A stretch of 64,000 nt of DNA from CAZMNY01 sp964635375. Lineage in GTDB: Bacteria; Planctomycetota; Planctomycetia; Pirellulales; Pirellulaceae. Both the position numbers and the translations under genes were made by a program. Positions 17,041-27,500 of the stretch are shown piece by piece (the first letter of the stretch is position 1; each line of letters begins with the position of its first letter). The stretch lies in the NCBI GenBank assembly GCA_964635375.1, contig CAZWOU010000013.1, positions 5,774 through 69,773 on the forward strand, in the 5' to 3' direction. The notes below the pieces were generated by a model. It searched no databases and had not been told where the DNA came from. It saw only the letters and a program-made list of their open reading frames with translations.

Positions 17041-18402
17041 ATGCAAGGGAAGTCGGAAGACGCCGCAGAACCGTCTGAAGGCGATGAATTCCGTTCACTT
17101 GGGTTTCTCCGGGCGGCGGAGAAAGTGCGCGAGTTCCCCCAGTCGCCTGGCGTTTATCTGATGAAAGACTCGGCGGGTCGAGTCATCTACGTCGGCAAAG
17201 CCAAGAACCTGCGATCGCGGGCGGGCAGTTACTTTCTCAAAGCCGCCGCGGAAGAGAAACGCACGGTCTGGGTCCCTGAGATCTGCGACATCGACTTCAT
17301 GCAATGCGAAAGTGAAGTTGACGCCTTGCTCACCGAATCGAGACTGATCAAGGACATCCAGCCCAAGCACAACAAAGAGCTAAAAGACGACAAGACGTTT
17401 CCTTACCTGATGATCACGACAGGCGAGGATTTTCCTCGCGTCGAAGTGACTCGAGAACCGCGCGATCGCGGCGTCAAACTGTACGGCCCCTTCGCCAGCG
17501 CCGGCGCGCTGCGGGGCGCTATCCAGGTCCTGCAGAAGATCTTTCAGTTTCGAACCTGTTCGTTGGACATCCAGCAGGGAGACGAGCGGTGGGAGTGGTT
17601 TCGGCCCTGTTTGCTCGCCAGCATCAAGCAGTGCACCGCCCCCTGCAACTTGAGGATTGGCAAAGAGGACTACCGCAAGGACATTCGCCGCCTGCAGCTG
17701 TTCATGGAAGGAAAAAAGACTCGCCTGCTGGGTCAGATGCGAACGGAAATGCAGACCGCGTCCAAAGCCCGCGATTACGAAACGGCGGCCCGCCTTCGCG
17801 ACGAAATTCGCATGCTCGAAACTCTCGACCAGCGAGGCGAATTGGATACCCATGCCCAACCGGAGGTATTCTATATCGACCCGCAAAAAGGGCTTCGAGG
17901 CTTGCGTCAGGTGCTCAAGCTAAGCGAGACGCCGCGAACCGTGGAGGGCATCGACATCGCCCATTTGGGTGGGCAGCAGACCGTTGCGAGCGTCGTGCAG
18001 TTTCTCGACGGCCTACCGTTCAAGCCCGGCTATCGCCGCTACAAGATTCGCAGCGTCAAAGGGGTCGACGACTATCGCAGCATTCATGAAGTCGTGGCGA
18101 GACGTTATTCAAGACTGTACGACGAAGGCGAAATGTTTCCCGATATTCTGCTTATCGATGGTGGGAAAGGACAATTGAACGCCGCCCTGTCCGCCTTTCG
18201 CGAACAGGATATTCCGCCGCCAGTCTTGGTTTCGCTGGCCAAGCGAGAGGAGGAGATATTTCGGCCCGGCAATGCAGAACCGTTGAAACTAAGCCGACAT
18301 GCGTTCGCGCTGCGGTTGCTGCAATATGTGCGCGATGAAGCCCATCGATTCGCCCAGCACTACCATCACATACTCCGCCGCAAAGCGACGTTTGGCGAAT
18401 GA
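17041..18402 (+). CDS. uvrC: UvrC-type excinuclease lacking the C-terminal HhH domain
   Basis: 453 residues, against about 600 for standard UvrC. UvrC makes the two incisions around a DNA lesion in nucleotide excision repair. The GIY-YIG nuclease is present (PGVYLMKDSAGRVIYVGKAK, residues ~37-56), then the Cys-rich patch (CLLASIKQCTAPC), the UVR coiled coil for UvrB (ARDYETAARLRDEIRMLE), and the RNase H-like nuclease with EGIDIAHLGG, DILLIDGGKGQL and RDEAHRFAQHYHH, so both catalytic centres look intact. The protein stops just after the last motif (RRKATFGE). The DNA-binding HhH pair is missing, and no continuation is visible in any forward frame downstream. UvrA and UvrB are not in the window. 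Confidence 0.88.
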   Translation: MQGKSEDAAEPSEGDEFRSLGFLRAAEKVREFPQSPGVYLMKDSAGRVIYVGKAKNLRSRAGSYFLKAAAEEKRTVWVPEICDIDFMQCESEVDALLTESRLIKDIQPKHNKELKDDKTFPYLMITTGEDFPRVEVTREPRDRGVKLYGPFASAGALRGAIQVLQKIFQFRTCSLDIQQGDERWEWFRPCLLASIKQCTAPCNLRIGKEDYRKDIRRLQLFMEGKKTRLLGQMRTEMQTASKARDYETAARLRDEIRMLETLDQRGELDTHAQPEVFYIDPQKGLRGLRQVLKLSETPRTVEGIDIAHLGGQQTVASVVQFLDGLPFKPGYRRYKIRSVKGVDDYRSIHEVVARRYSRLYDEGEMFPDILLIDGGKGQLNAALSAFREQDIPPPVLVSLAKREEEIFRPGNAEPLKLSRHAFALRLLQYVRDEAHRFAQHYHHILRRKATFGE

Positions 18403-18590
18403 GGCCCTCTGGCCAATCTGATTGACGAACGCTGACCTCAAGCAAGCATCCAGATGGCAAACTTTGCCGGTCAATCGGATTGGCGTTCGCCGTTCGTCTG
18501 AACTCACGCGAATGCCCCGTCAACTGCCTGATTTGAATTGACAATGTTGCGTCCGCAGATAGCATTGGATCGGGCTTTATCGGTCTGTCG

Positions 18591-18596
18591 GGAGGG
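18591..18596 (+). promoter_or_regulatory. Shine-Dalgarno GGAGGG supporting a TTG start
   Basis: GGAGGG lies 9 bp before the TTG at 18606, the only plausible start upstream of the signal peptide of the WD40 protein. Confidence 0.6.
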
Positions 18597-18605
18597 CCAA
18601 CAGCG

Positions 18606-20529
18606 TTGCCCCAGCACACCGCGGTCAAACGCACAATCATCCCCTGTCTACTACTGGGTGTGTTCAGCGCGACAGTTTGGGTGAGCCTTGTCAACGCCGA
18701 GGGCACGGCGAAGTTAGCGGTCCCCACACAGCCAGCTCTCCAGCAAGCGCAGCAACAGATGCGATCGAGTTTCGCGGCCAAGCTGCGGTCCGCTCGCACG
18801 CTTCGGCAACGCAGTTCGCTTAGCCAGTTCCTGCTTGACCGAGCCGAGAACGAGGAGCAACCTGCGCTGGCTTATGTTCTGTTCCAGTCGTCGCGCGAGC
18901 AGGCGGTTGGAAGCAGGAACGCCACGCTGGCGCTGAAGGCCATTGAATCATGCGGGACTCGCNNNNNNNNNNNNNNNNNNNNNNNNNNNNNNNNNNNNNN
19001 NNNNNNNNNNNNNNNNNNNNNNNNNNNNNNNNNNNNNNNNNNNNNNNNNNNNNNNNNNNNNNCTCGCAGAACGAGGGATCCTAGTCGAATCAAGTCTGCG
19101 GATGCAGCTCGCACAGTCGCTCGAACTATGCGCGCCCGATGGAAGCGACTCGACGCCGCCATAACGATGCTCGAGTCTGATCCAGATGAGCCGAATGCGA
19201 ACTACGTGGTCGGCCTGCAGTGCTTTCAAGAGCAACGATGGAACGATGGCGTGCGCCATCTCGCTCGGGCGGCGAACCATGCAGCCGTTGCGTCGGTGGC
19301 GGCTGGCGACCTGCGAGGCGCCGTCGGACCGGCCAGTTTTATCGCACTCGCGGAAGACTGGAAAAGGGTTGCCCAATCGAGCAGCGAGCTCACGCCGTTG
19401 TTGCACCGGTCGCTGTATTGGATGCATCGAGCGATTCCCAAGAAGGAAGGTGAGGAGCGCAGAGCCCTGGAGTCGGAGGTCGCCGCGATACGGAAGGAGT
19501 TGGTCAGGTGGTCATCGCAACCAGCGATTCCCACGGCCCAGACAAGACAGCGCGAGCCTGGCAAGAACGCCGCTTCAAATGTAACGATGAAAGCCGCTGG
19601 GCAACGCATTCACACGTTCAGCGCACATCCGGGGGGCGTCCACGCAATTCGTTTTTGCGACCGTTTGAAGGTCTTTGCAACCTGCGGCGAAGATGGCAAG
19701 ATTCTAGTCTGGAGCATCGAGAGTCGGCGACCGATTTTCACGCTTGAGAGCCATGCTGGCCCGGTTCGAGACATCGCCTTTTCGCCGGACGGGAAGCTGC
19801 TCGCAAGCGTTGGCGACGACAAGACACTGCAAGTCTGGAGACTTCCCAAGTCTGTTACAGAGCCGTCAAGCGACGCTGCTCTAACGCGGCGTGACCAGGG
19901 CGCCGGTCGCTCAGAAATGGCCAAGCCGGCCATATTTCACGGACACACGACGGGCTTGAGAGGCGTTGCGTTTTCCGCTGACGGGACCACGATAGCGACC
20001 TGCGCAGATGATAGGCGTGTGGCGTTCTGGAGTGTGAAATCGGGTGTGCCGATTGTCCGGCAACAGCATCAGGGAATCATCTACGACATCGCCGCCTCAC
20101 CAACAGGCGCTCTGATGGCAACCGTGGGCGAAGATCGGTTCGTGCGAATCTGGCGCGGAAGCGTCGCTTCGCCTCCTCTGGTCGGCCACCTTGGCAAGGT
20201 GCTCGCCGTCGCGATTTCGGCAAAGGGCTTGATCGCATCGGGCGGTGAACGCAACACGATCTTCCTGTGGGATCTCCACAAAGGCGCGCGCTCGGTTGCC
20301 CGTTCAGGACAAGGCCATCGCGGGATTGGCGTTCGGCAACAAGAGCGATCTCCTGGCGTCGATTACGCGCGATAGATACGTCAAGGTCTGGCGTCACTTG
20401 GAGAACGAATTGCACTGCAACCTGAAGGGACATACGGATGAGGTGCTATCCGTCGCGTTCGCGCCAAGGGATGAGTTTCTGGCCAGCGGAGATCGCGCCG
20501 GGCAGGTCATCTTTTGGCGATTGCCGTGA
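18606..20529 (+). pseudogene. WD40 repeat protein, interrupted by an assembly gap and a frameshift
   Basis: From a TTG at 18606 the frame encodes a signal peptide (IIPCLLLGVFSATVWVSLVNA), a helical region, the 100-N gap, then a domain common in planctomycete exported proteins (LESDPDEPNANYVVGLQCF to RALESEVAAIRKELV). WD40 repeats begin near 19610 (FSAHPGGVHAIRFCDRLKVF, SHAGPVRDIAFSPDGKLLAS, GHTTGLRGVAFSADGTTIAT). At about 20285-20305, in a GC-alternating run (GGCGCGCGC), the frame shifts. The sequence then continues in another frame as DKAIAGLAFGNKSDLLASIT and GHTDEVLSVAFAPRDEFLAS and ends at 20529. A one-base assembly error is the simplest reading, with a true frameshift as the alternative. 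Function unknown. Confidence 0.75.
18963..19062. other. Assembly gap of 100 N
   Basis: Exactly 100 undetermined bases, a conventional scaffold gap of unknown true length, inside the WD40 gene. Confidence 1.
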
Positions 20530-20547
20530 ATCGGGACTCGTGCCGCG

Positions 20548-21909
20548 TCACTCGCCCTGTTCTTCATCGAAGGGGGTTCGCCAGACGGGCAGTTTGGGCA
20601 AGATCGTTTCGGCCATTTTTGTGGCGACGCGCGTGGACGACACAAGTACGCCTTGCTTCAAGGCGTCTTCGATTCGCCAATGACCCAGAAGCAACTGCTG
20701 CAGGGTTGAGCGGCTGCAGGTGATGTAGCTGCGCCCAACGTTGTCCTGCTCAAGTCTCGCTCGGCGTCTGCTGACGCTCAGTTTGTGTTTCACGCCGTCC
20801 ACATTGAATCCAAGTTCGCACTTCTCGCCGAGATCGGATTCAACCAAGCGGCGGATGAATTGAGATTCTATCCGTTGAACGAACGCCGGTTGGTCGAACA
20901 GCTTCGCCAGCCGTACTACTCCACTGGCCTTGGAGTCGGCTGCGTACCGTCCGCCTGCTTCCAGCATAAGCTGGTGCAGTTGGCTGCCGGGAGGAGCGTC
21001 GATGCGGATGTGTTCGTGGTCATGTTCGATCGCATCTCCACAAACTCGCTCCAACAAGCGGCGGCTTGCGCTCAGATTCTCAGAGTCTGTAATCAGCTCG
21101 AGGATGACTCCTCCGCGCACGACGGCGTACCCCACGATCTGGGAAAACTGGTCGTCCAGTTCCAGCCGGTCGGGGCCGTCGATTGCAATGTAAATACGGT
21201 CAAATCCGCGGCGGCCGGCAAGCCACCTCCACATCGCCTCGGTACGGACAAGCGGGCCAATCATGTTCCCAACGAATTGCTCGTAGAGCCGGACGAGCGC
21301 CGGTTGTTCGACAGCGCGAAACAGGCGTATATTGCATTCGCGGCTCGGTTTTGGTCCGCCGATGAGCGGTTTGCGTTTCGGACGTTTGGAGCGAATCAGG
21401 GAGAGAATATTGCGAGCGCCCGCATAGCTGCTGCTCGGCGGCGGCCAAATCGACCAGCCTCGCGTCTCAAAGAACCCCGGCTTGTCGGTTGTGAGCAAGC
21501 CCAGAACAGCGCCGTCCGCTTGCATCTGCCGCTCGGCTTGAACCAACATCGCTCCGCCGAGCCCTTGTTCGCGGTACTCCGGCAACGTAACCAAGTCGTG
21601 CAGACCGCTCACCGCAAATCGTGAATCACAGAAATTCATCTCACGCTGAGTCAACAAGGCATGGGCCACAATCTCGACGCCGCGTTTGGCGACCAATCGG
21701 TTCGATGGCTCGTAGTAAGGTTCTTCCAGTTGGTTCTGGAACTCATCGACCGAGGGGCGATGGAGCACGGTTCGAAGCAGGCGGTGAATGGCTGCGTGAT
21801 CGCCCGCTCCAGCTGCGCTCAAGACGTATGGCGGGAAAATCGTTGGGGGAAGCACTGAATCGCGCCCCTCGCGTTCGGCCCCTACCTGGCGAATCGAGGT
21901 CGATGACAT
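20548..21909 (-). CDS. GNAT acetyltransferase, Eis-like architecture
   Basis: 453 residues. The N-terminal GNAT domain has the acetyl-CoA motif A in LVTLPEYREQGLGGAMLVQAE (~residues 107-127) and a GFFETRGW motif B element. A second, degenerate GNAT-like region follows (RLYEQFVGNMIGPLVRTEAMW). The C-terminal part (FNVDGVKHKLSVSRRRARLE, CSRSTLQQLLLGHW) resembles the sterol-carrier-like domain of Eis/DUF1122-type acetyltransferases. The substrate is unknown and probably a small amine or peptide. It follows the BshC-like gene on the same strand after 65 bp and may belong to that operon. It converges on the WD40 gene, with 18 bp between ends. Confidence 0.82.
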   Translation of the reverse strand: MSSTSIRQVGAEREGRDSVLPPTIFPPYVLSAAGAGDHAAIHRLLRTVLHRPSVDEFQNQLEEPYYEPSNRLVAKRGVEIVAHALLTQREMNFCDSRFAVSGLHDLVTLPEYREQGLGGAMLVQAERQMQADGAVLGLLTTDKPGFFETRGWSIWPPPSSSYAGARNILSLIRSKRPKRKPLIGGPKPSRECNIRLFRAVEQPALVRLYEQFVGNMIGPLVRTEAMWRWLAGRRGFDRIYIAIDGPDRLELDDQFSQIVGYAVVRGGVILELITDSENLSASRRLLERVCGDAIEHDHEHIRIDAPPGSQLHQLMLEAGGRYAADSKASGVVRLAKLFDQPAFVQRIESQFIRRLVESDLGEKCELGFNVDGVKHKLSVSRRRARLEQDNVGRSYITCSRSTLQQLLLGHWRIEDALKQGVLVSSTRVATKMAETILPKLPVWRTPFDEEQGE

Positions 21910-21974
21910 TTGGCGAATCCCTTCTCAGACTCTTCGTCCAAAACCGATCCATGCGGGTTTGCTGCAAGGGTACC

Positions 21975-23561
21975 TTAAGGTTGTTTGTGGCAAAGGTCCA
22001 GTAGTAATTGGGGCAAAGTTTTCCAACTGTGCAAACAGAATGAAAACTCGCGCGACCCAAACAACCGGTCGTGGCGAAGCTGCGACGACAACTCAGCGCG
22101 CCGTTGGAGAAGCTGTTCCTCCTTTTCGGCGAGCAGTGTGGAGAGTAGACGGTTGATTTCGAGTAGTCGTTCTTGTCTCGCTTTTCCCGCTCCGTGACTC
22201 GGCCGCATGACGACCAGTGAGCTCTTCTCATCGATCAAGGCCCGCGCAGTTGGATCCGGGTCTTCGATATGGCGTTCGGCGTGAAAGCGAAACTCGCGCT
22301 GTTGACGCTTTATCTCGGCCATCGCACCGGAATCCACGCCGTGTATTGGAATTGACAGCAGAGTCGTGGCCGTTACCGTGGCGAAATCCCTCGCCGGGAC
22401 GCCCCAAAAGCGGCGAATCAACTCATCGGTCAGCTGGTCGTACTTCGCCCCGCCAATTCCGTGCAAGAACAGGTCGCAAAGGAACAGTCGAGCGTACATC
22501 GTCGTGGCCAAAGCCCTGGGGCGGATGCGGACGCCGCGTTCGGCGGCGGATGCAAGTTCCTCCAAAGCTGCTTGCGGCTGGTCGATTGGGTCGGGCAAGG
22601 CCAACTCCAGTTGGCCAGGGGCGCCAAACTGGAGGCCTCGGTCAACGCGGACAAAAGCGCGGCGGCGGACCGGCGTTTCGGCCGTCCAAATCCAAAAAGG
22701 CGTCTCTACCCAGCCGCCCGTTTCCTCGAGCGCTGGCGCTGGGTGCGATCGACTGCGAATGCGATTCACCCGGCGGTACGACTTGAGAGCCGAATTGTGC
22801 GACTCGGCAAATCTCGCAGCGTTGGAGATCAAATGTAAGAGAAACCGCCAGAATGGAACCGATTCGCTCAGCCGGCTAACGGGCAGCTCCAAGTTTCGCA
22901 GGCCCACGCTCCGCTCCAACCTCATACGAGCCGTGGAAATCGCCACACCCAGATTATTTGAGGCCGCCTGGGACTCGAGCGCCAGCGGCCAGAGCCGCTC
23001 GACCACAGGTTCATCCACCCAGTGGCAAATCCGCTCAACGATGCGGTCGCCAAACGAACGAAATTGAACCGAGTCCTGGATTCGCCGGTCTTCGTAGGGC
23101 GTGTCTGCGGTCCCTGCGTCCTCGTTCGCCGAGTCATAGGCCACAGTCTCGACGCGGAGGACGCCATTCCTTTCGCGGGGACATCGTATCGCGGGCGAGC
23201 GGCAGAGATCGTTATCGACCACCATGTTCACGCCGATCGCGCCCGCGTCCTCGGCAAGCCGAGCGAGGGCGAAGCTCTTAAACCATACGCCTGGATGAAA
23301 CAGCTCCGGCTGATGCCCGCTCATGATCACGGGCGAATCACTCTCACCGCTCGACCCGCAATCGCTCCGCAACTGTCGGCGCGCTTGCTGTGACAGTTGC
23401 ACCAGGCTCGTGTCAAGCACAGTCGTTTCGGATGTGGAAGCGCGATAGTTCTCGCGCACCAATTCGATCAGTGAATTCAGGGGCGGCTGGATCAGGGTCG
23501 CAGCGTGATGCCGAGGGGCTCGCAGACGGCCGTAGGCTAAATCGCCCTCGCGGCGATTCAT
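21975..23561 (-). CDS. BshC-like protein, function uncertain
   Basis: 528 residues and cytoplasmic, with no signal or membrane helix. The motif VIMSGHQPELFHPGVWFKSF (residues ~78-97) resembles the TGQQ-x-GL region of bacillithiol synthase BshC. The C-terminal 100 residues form a charged helical segment (ARQERLLEINRLLSTLLAEK), again as in BshC, which has a coiled coil. The middle block LFLCDLFLHGIGGAKYDQLTD is strikingly conserved-looking. The overall similarity is too weak by eye to claim bacillithiol synthesis, and no BshA or BshB is visible, although a glycosyltransferase lies directly upstream with a 4-bp ATGA overlap. Translational coupling with that gene is likely. Confidence 0.6.
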   Translation of the reverse strand: MNRREGDLAYGRLRAPRHHAATLIQPPLNSLIELVRENYRASTSETTVLDTSLVQLSQQARRQLRSDCGSSGESDSPVIMSGHQPELFHPGVWFKSFALARLAEDAGAIGVNMVVDNDLCRSPAIRCPRERNGVLRVETVAYDSANEDAGTADTPYEDRRIQDSVQFRSFGDRIVERICHWVDEPVVERLWPLALESQAASNNLGVAISTARMRLERSVGLRNLELPVSRLSESVPFWRFLLHLISNAARFAESHNSALKSYRRVNRIRSRSHPAPALEETGGWVETPFWIWTAETPVRRRAFVRVDRGLQFGAPGQLELALPDPIDQPQAALEELASAAERGVRIRPRALATTMYARLFLCDLFLHGIGGAKYDQLTDELIRRFWGVPARDFATVTATTLLSIPIHGVDSGAMAEIKRQQREFRFHAERHIEDPDPTARALIDEKSSLVVMRPSHGAGKARQERLLEINRLLSTLLAEKEEQLLQRRAELSSQLRHDRLFGSREFSFCLHSWKTLPQLLLDLCHKQP

Positions 23562-24298
23562 CCCACGCCTTCCTCACACAGCGCGGGGCAATCGCGCCGC
23601 CGTTTCCGAATACTCTGCTCAATGACTTGCCGATAATGGGCCAGCCGCACATCGGCGTCATCCAACGCCTCGCCAAACGAACGATTGGCGGCGAGATAGA
23701 TCAGCGGCACTTCCATTTCTACGACTCGCAGACCAGCGCAGGCAGCCTGCACCCAGAGTTCAAGCGGCATGGCGTAGCCGGTCTGAGTCAACTCGATCGA
23801 CTTTAGGGCCGACACGCGGTACGCCTTGAAGCCGCAGAAGGCGTCGGTCAACTGTAAGCCGAGCTTCGCGTTAAGCTCCTCTGTGACCGTCTTGTTGATT
23901 CTGCGGCGATCCGCTGGCGCCAATTCGCCCATCAACGATTCAGAGAGATAGCGGCTTCCCGAGACAATGTCCGCAGCGGCGGAAGCTTCGACAAATGTGG
24001 GGATCAAACGGGGCTCGTGCTGCCCGTCGCAATCGACCGTCACAATGGTCTCAAAACGATTCTCCTGAGCGAACTCAAAAGCGGATTGCAGAGCCGCACC
24101 GTATCCCCGATTCTCAAAATGAGTCACCACGCGCAAACGATCACTTGCTCGAGCACGCAGACGGTCCCTCGTGCCGTCCGATGAACCGTCATCAACCACC
24201 AACACGCTTTCGCTGTATCGAAGGACTTCGTCTAAGACGCTGTCAACCGAGTCGACTTCGTTGAATACGGGTAAGGCGGTTAGCGATTTCAATGCCAT
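23558..24298 (-). CDS. Family 2 glycosyltransferase, dolichyl-phosphate-mannose-synthase-like
   Basis: 246 residues, the usual length for a soluble GT2 of this type. It begins with LTALPVFNEVDSVDSVLDEV, has the nucleotide motif LVVDDGSSDGTRD, the metal-binding DxD equivalent VTVDCDGQHEP and a GSRYL acceptor-region motif. It likely transfers a sugar from a nucleotide sugar to a lipid carrier or another acceptor at the membrane face. There is no C-terminal membrane segment. Its stop overlaps the start of the BshC-like gene by 4 bp, so the two are probably co-translated. Two 16-bp tandem duplications lie just upstream of its start. Confidence 0.88.
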   Translation of the reverse strand: MALKSLTALPVFNEVDSVDSVLDEVLRYSESVLVVDDGSSDGTRDRLRARASDRLRVVTHFENRGYGAALQSAFEFAQENRFETIVTVDCDGQHEPRLIPTFVEASAAADIVSGSRYLSESLMGELAPADRRRINKTVTEELNAKLGLQLTDAFCGFKAYRVSALKSIELTQTGYAMPLELWVQAACAGLRVVEMEVPLIYLAANRSFGEALDDADVRLAHYRQVIEQSIRKRRRDCPALCEEGVG

Positions 24299-24307
24299 GG
24301 AGGCCTC

Positions 24308-24339
24308 GGCTTACTGACGGAATGGCTTACTGACGGAAT
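24308..24339. repeat. Tandem duplication, 2 x 16 bp (exact)
   Basis: GGCTTACTGACGGAAT occurs twice in a row, 10 bp upstream of the glycosyltransferase start (transcribed leftward). Confidence 0.9.
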
Positions 24340-24360
24340 GGCGGACGACTTGTTTCCCTT

Positions 24361-24392
24361 GCGGGTGAGCTCAGCTGCGGGTGAGCTCAGCC
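24361..24392. repeat. Tandem duplication, 2 x 16 bp
   Basis: GCGGGTGAGCTCAGCT is followed by GCGGGTGAGCTCAGCC (one mismatch). The sequence is unrelated to the 16-bp pair 21 bp to the left but has the same period. Confidence 0.9.
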
Positions 24393-24586
24393 CAGATCGA
24401 ATCTGCGGACCGGCAAACGCCTACCGCAATTGAGCGAGCTGTGAACCGGCGCAGCCACAGAACAGAGGTTCATTTTAGATCTCCAACACGATCCGTCAAC
24501 GCGATAGAGCTTCTCCGCCCCGCGAAGGCCATGCGGATGATCCGTCTTTATTGAAGGCAGCCCCGCCCAAGGTTAGACTCAAGTAC

Positions 24587-27500
24587 ATGCCCCACGCCCA
24601 AAACGGTTCCACTCCCGCTTCTCCGGACGCAACCGAAGCTGCTCCAGACCCATCGGCCGTCACACAGGCCGTCTTGGTGCCGACTCAGCATCGCTCATCG
24701 ATCATGGTCTGGCTGCCCTGGGTTGTCGGCTTCGTCGGCCTCGGCGCCTCGCTTGGCGGCTGGCAGGCGTCCCGCTATCGCGATCAAGCCATGGCGGAAT
24801 GGCAATTCAAGGAGAACGCCAGAGCGACGACGGACGAGATTGAACGGGAATTCGATTCGCAGATCAGGATGATGCAATTCGTGCGGCCCTTTTTTATGGC
24901 TCAGGAATATGTTCGCCGGCGCCGATTCGAGCCGTTCTCGCGTGACATGCTGGGCAGAGACGAGGCCATTAAGGCGCTCTACTGGGCGCCCGAGGTCTTG
25001 GAGGAAGATCGCCAAGAGCATGAGCGATTGTCGCGAGCTGATGGGGATGCGAAATACGGAATTGTTGAGCGAGATGCCTCGGGACATTTAGTTGCGGCGG
25101 GACAACGCGCCGCATACTTGCCGATCACTTTGGCCGCTGAGCGATCGGCAGAGGGCGAGTCCCGAACCGGGCTCGACCTGCTGTACAACGAGGTCAATCG
25201 GTCCGCGATCGAAAGGGCTCGCGGTGAAGGCAGCGTAGCGTTTGTCAACCGACAAGAAAGTGAGACGTCGGAAGGCGAGTTGTTGGCGTTCTTTCCTGTG
25301 TTCGCGCGCGCTCAGACTGATCCTCCCGAACTAAGCGGAATGATGGTCGTCGATCTCGATCCGAAAATCTTGTTAGGTCGCGTGGCGACGCCAGCTTCGA
25401 GTGACATGGACATTCAAGCGTTCGTTCTGAATTCGGAAGGCAACCCCTATCGCCTGGCCGCGATGGAATCCAAGAACCGCACGTCTCCACTCACATTGCT
25501 GAACGCCCCGCCTGGAAGACCAAACGGCGCCGCCGTAGTGCGTCGACTGGAGATCGCCGATCTGTTGGTGACTTTCTATTGCTCGCCGAGCGCGGCCATC
25601 CCCAAAGGGCCAAGCAGCGCGGTCTCCTGGATGACGCTCCTTGGCGGCTTGCTGGCAACAAGCGTCGGCGTGGCAATGGCTTTGCGAATTCGCGGCCGCG
25701 CTGCCCGCGTCGATGAAATCGTTCGCCTTCGCACTCGCGAACTGGGCCAGGCAAACGCCATGTTGCAACGGCAGATCTCCGAGACCGCAATGGCGGAAAG
25801 AGCCTTAGGTAATGCCGTGGCGGCCCACCGGTCGTTGATTGAGAGCTTGCCGTTGAATGTCTTCTTCAAGGACCACGACGGTCGAGTCGTCAATGCGAAC
25901 TCGCGATTCTGCGACACCCTGGGCCGCAGTCTCGATGATGTGATCGGCAAGACTGACCTCGACTTCTTTCCTGAAGAACAAGCGCTCAAGTACCAAAGTG
26001 ACGACGCTCGGGTCATGGTGTCCGGCGAAGTGCTCGAAGACATCGAAGAACACATCCGACCCGATGGCGAGAAACTGTTCGTCCAGGTCCTCAAGGCGCC
26101 GGTCCAAGGCGAGAACGGCAACATCATCGGCGTCCAAGGGCTGTTTTGGGATGTCACGGAGCGAGTTGAATCGGATCAGGCTCGGCGGAACAGCGATGCT
26201 CGATTTCGCCGACTTGTCGAGTCCAACATTATTGGCGTCTTTATCGCCGACCTGAGCGGCGCCATTCACGACGCCAACGATGCATTCCTGAATATGGTCG
26301 CGTACTCGCGACGCGACCTGGAAAACAATGAATTGCGATGGGATACGCTGACGCCAGCGGAATACCGCGATCAAGACGCAGAAGTCGAACGTGAATTAAG
26401 AAAGTATGGAGCTGCTAAGACGGTCGAGAAGGAATACCTGCGCCGCGACGGCCAGCGGGTGCCCGTCGTGATCGGCGTCACCCTGCTTGAACGCTCGAAG
26501 GACGAGTGCATTTGTTTCGTGCTCGATATCACCAAGCGAAAGAAAATCGAGAATGAACTGAAGGCCGCCAAGGAATCCGCCGACTCGGCGAACGAGGCCA
26601 AGAGCCGCTTTTTGGCAAACATGAGTCACGAAATCCGCACGCCAATGAACGCCATCATTGGCATGACCGAGATCGTGCTCAACACAGAGGTCGACTCGGC
26701 GCAGAGCGAATACCTGAATCTGGTGTTGGAGTCGGCCGATTCCCTACTGGCCGTGATCAACGACGTTCTCGATTTTTCCAAAGTCGAAGCTGGCAAACTC
26801 GAGTTGGAATCGACCGAGTTTCACTTGCCCGAGACGATTGGCGACTCGCTCAAGTCGTTGGCCCTGCGAGCCCATGGAAAAAACATTGAACTCGCATGCG
26901 ATATTTCCGAGGAAATCCCGCCGATCCTGATCGGCGATCCCGCGAGATTGAGACAGGTTGTCGTCAACTTGTTCGCCAATGCAATCAAGTTCACCGAACG
27001 AGGCGAAGTGGTGTTGATGATCGATGTGGTCAGCGAAATTGCCGACGACATCGAACTGCACTTCTCTATTCGTGACACCGGTATCGGTATCGAAAAGGAG
27101 ATGTTGGATTCGGTTTTTGAGCCGTTTGAGCAAGCGGATTCTTCGACGACGCGCAAATACGGCGGCACTGGATTGGGACTCGCCATCTGTTCCAGCATGG
27201 TCGAATTGCTGGGTGGAAAGATGTGGGTTGAAAGCGAAATTGGAGTCGGCAGCACGTTTCACTTCACCGCCAAGCTTCAGGTCGCGGGCGATTGGTCAAG
27301 TGTGTCTCGAGAACGGGCCATTCGTTTGGAAGGCGTGGACAAGTTGCGCGTCCTAGTGATTGACGACAACGCCACGAATCGTCGGATTCTCGAACGAATG
27401 CTTGCTGGTTGGGGCGCTTCGGCTGTGGTTGTCGACAGCGCCGCTCTGGCCCTGGAACAGCTCCGCTTACAGTCGGAAGAAGATCCTCAAAACGCCTTTC

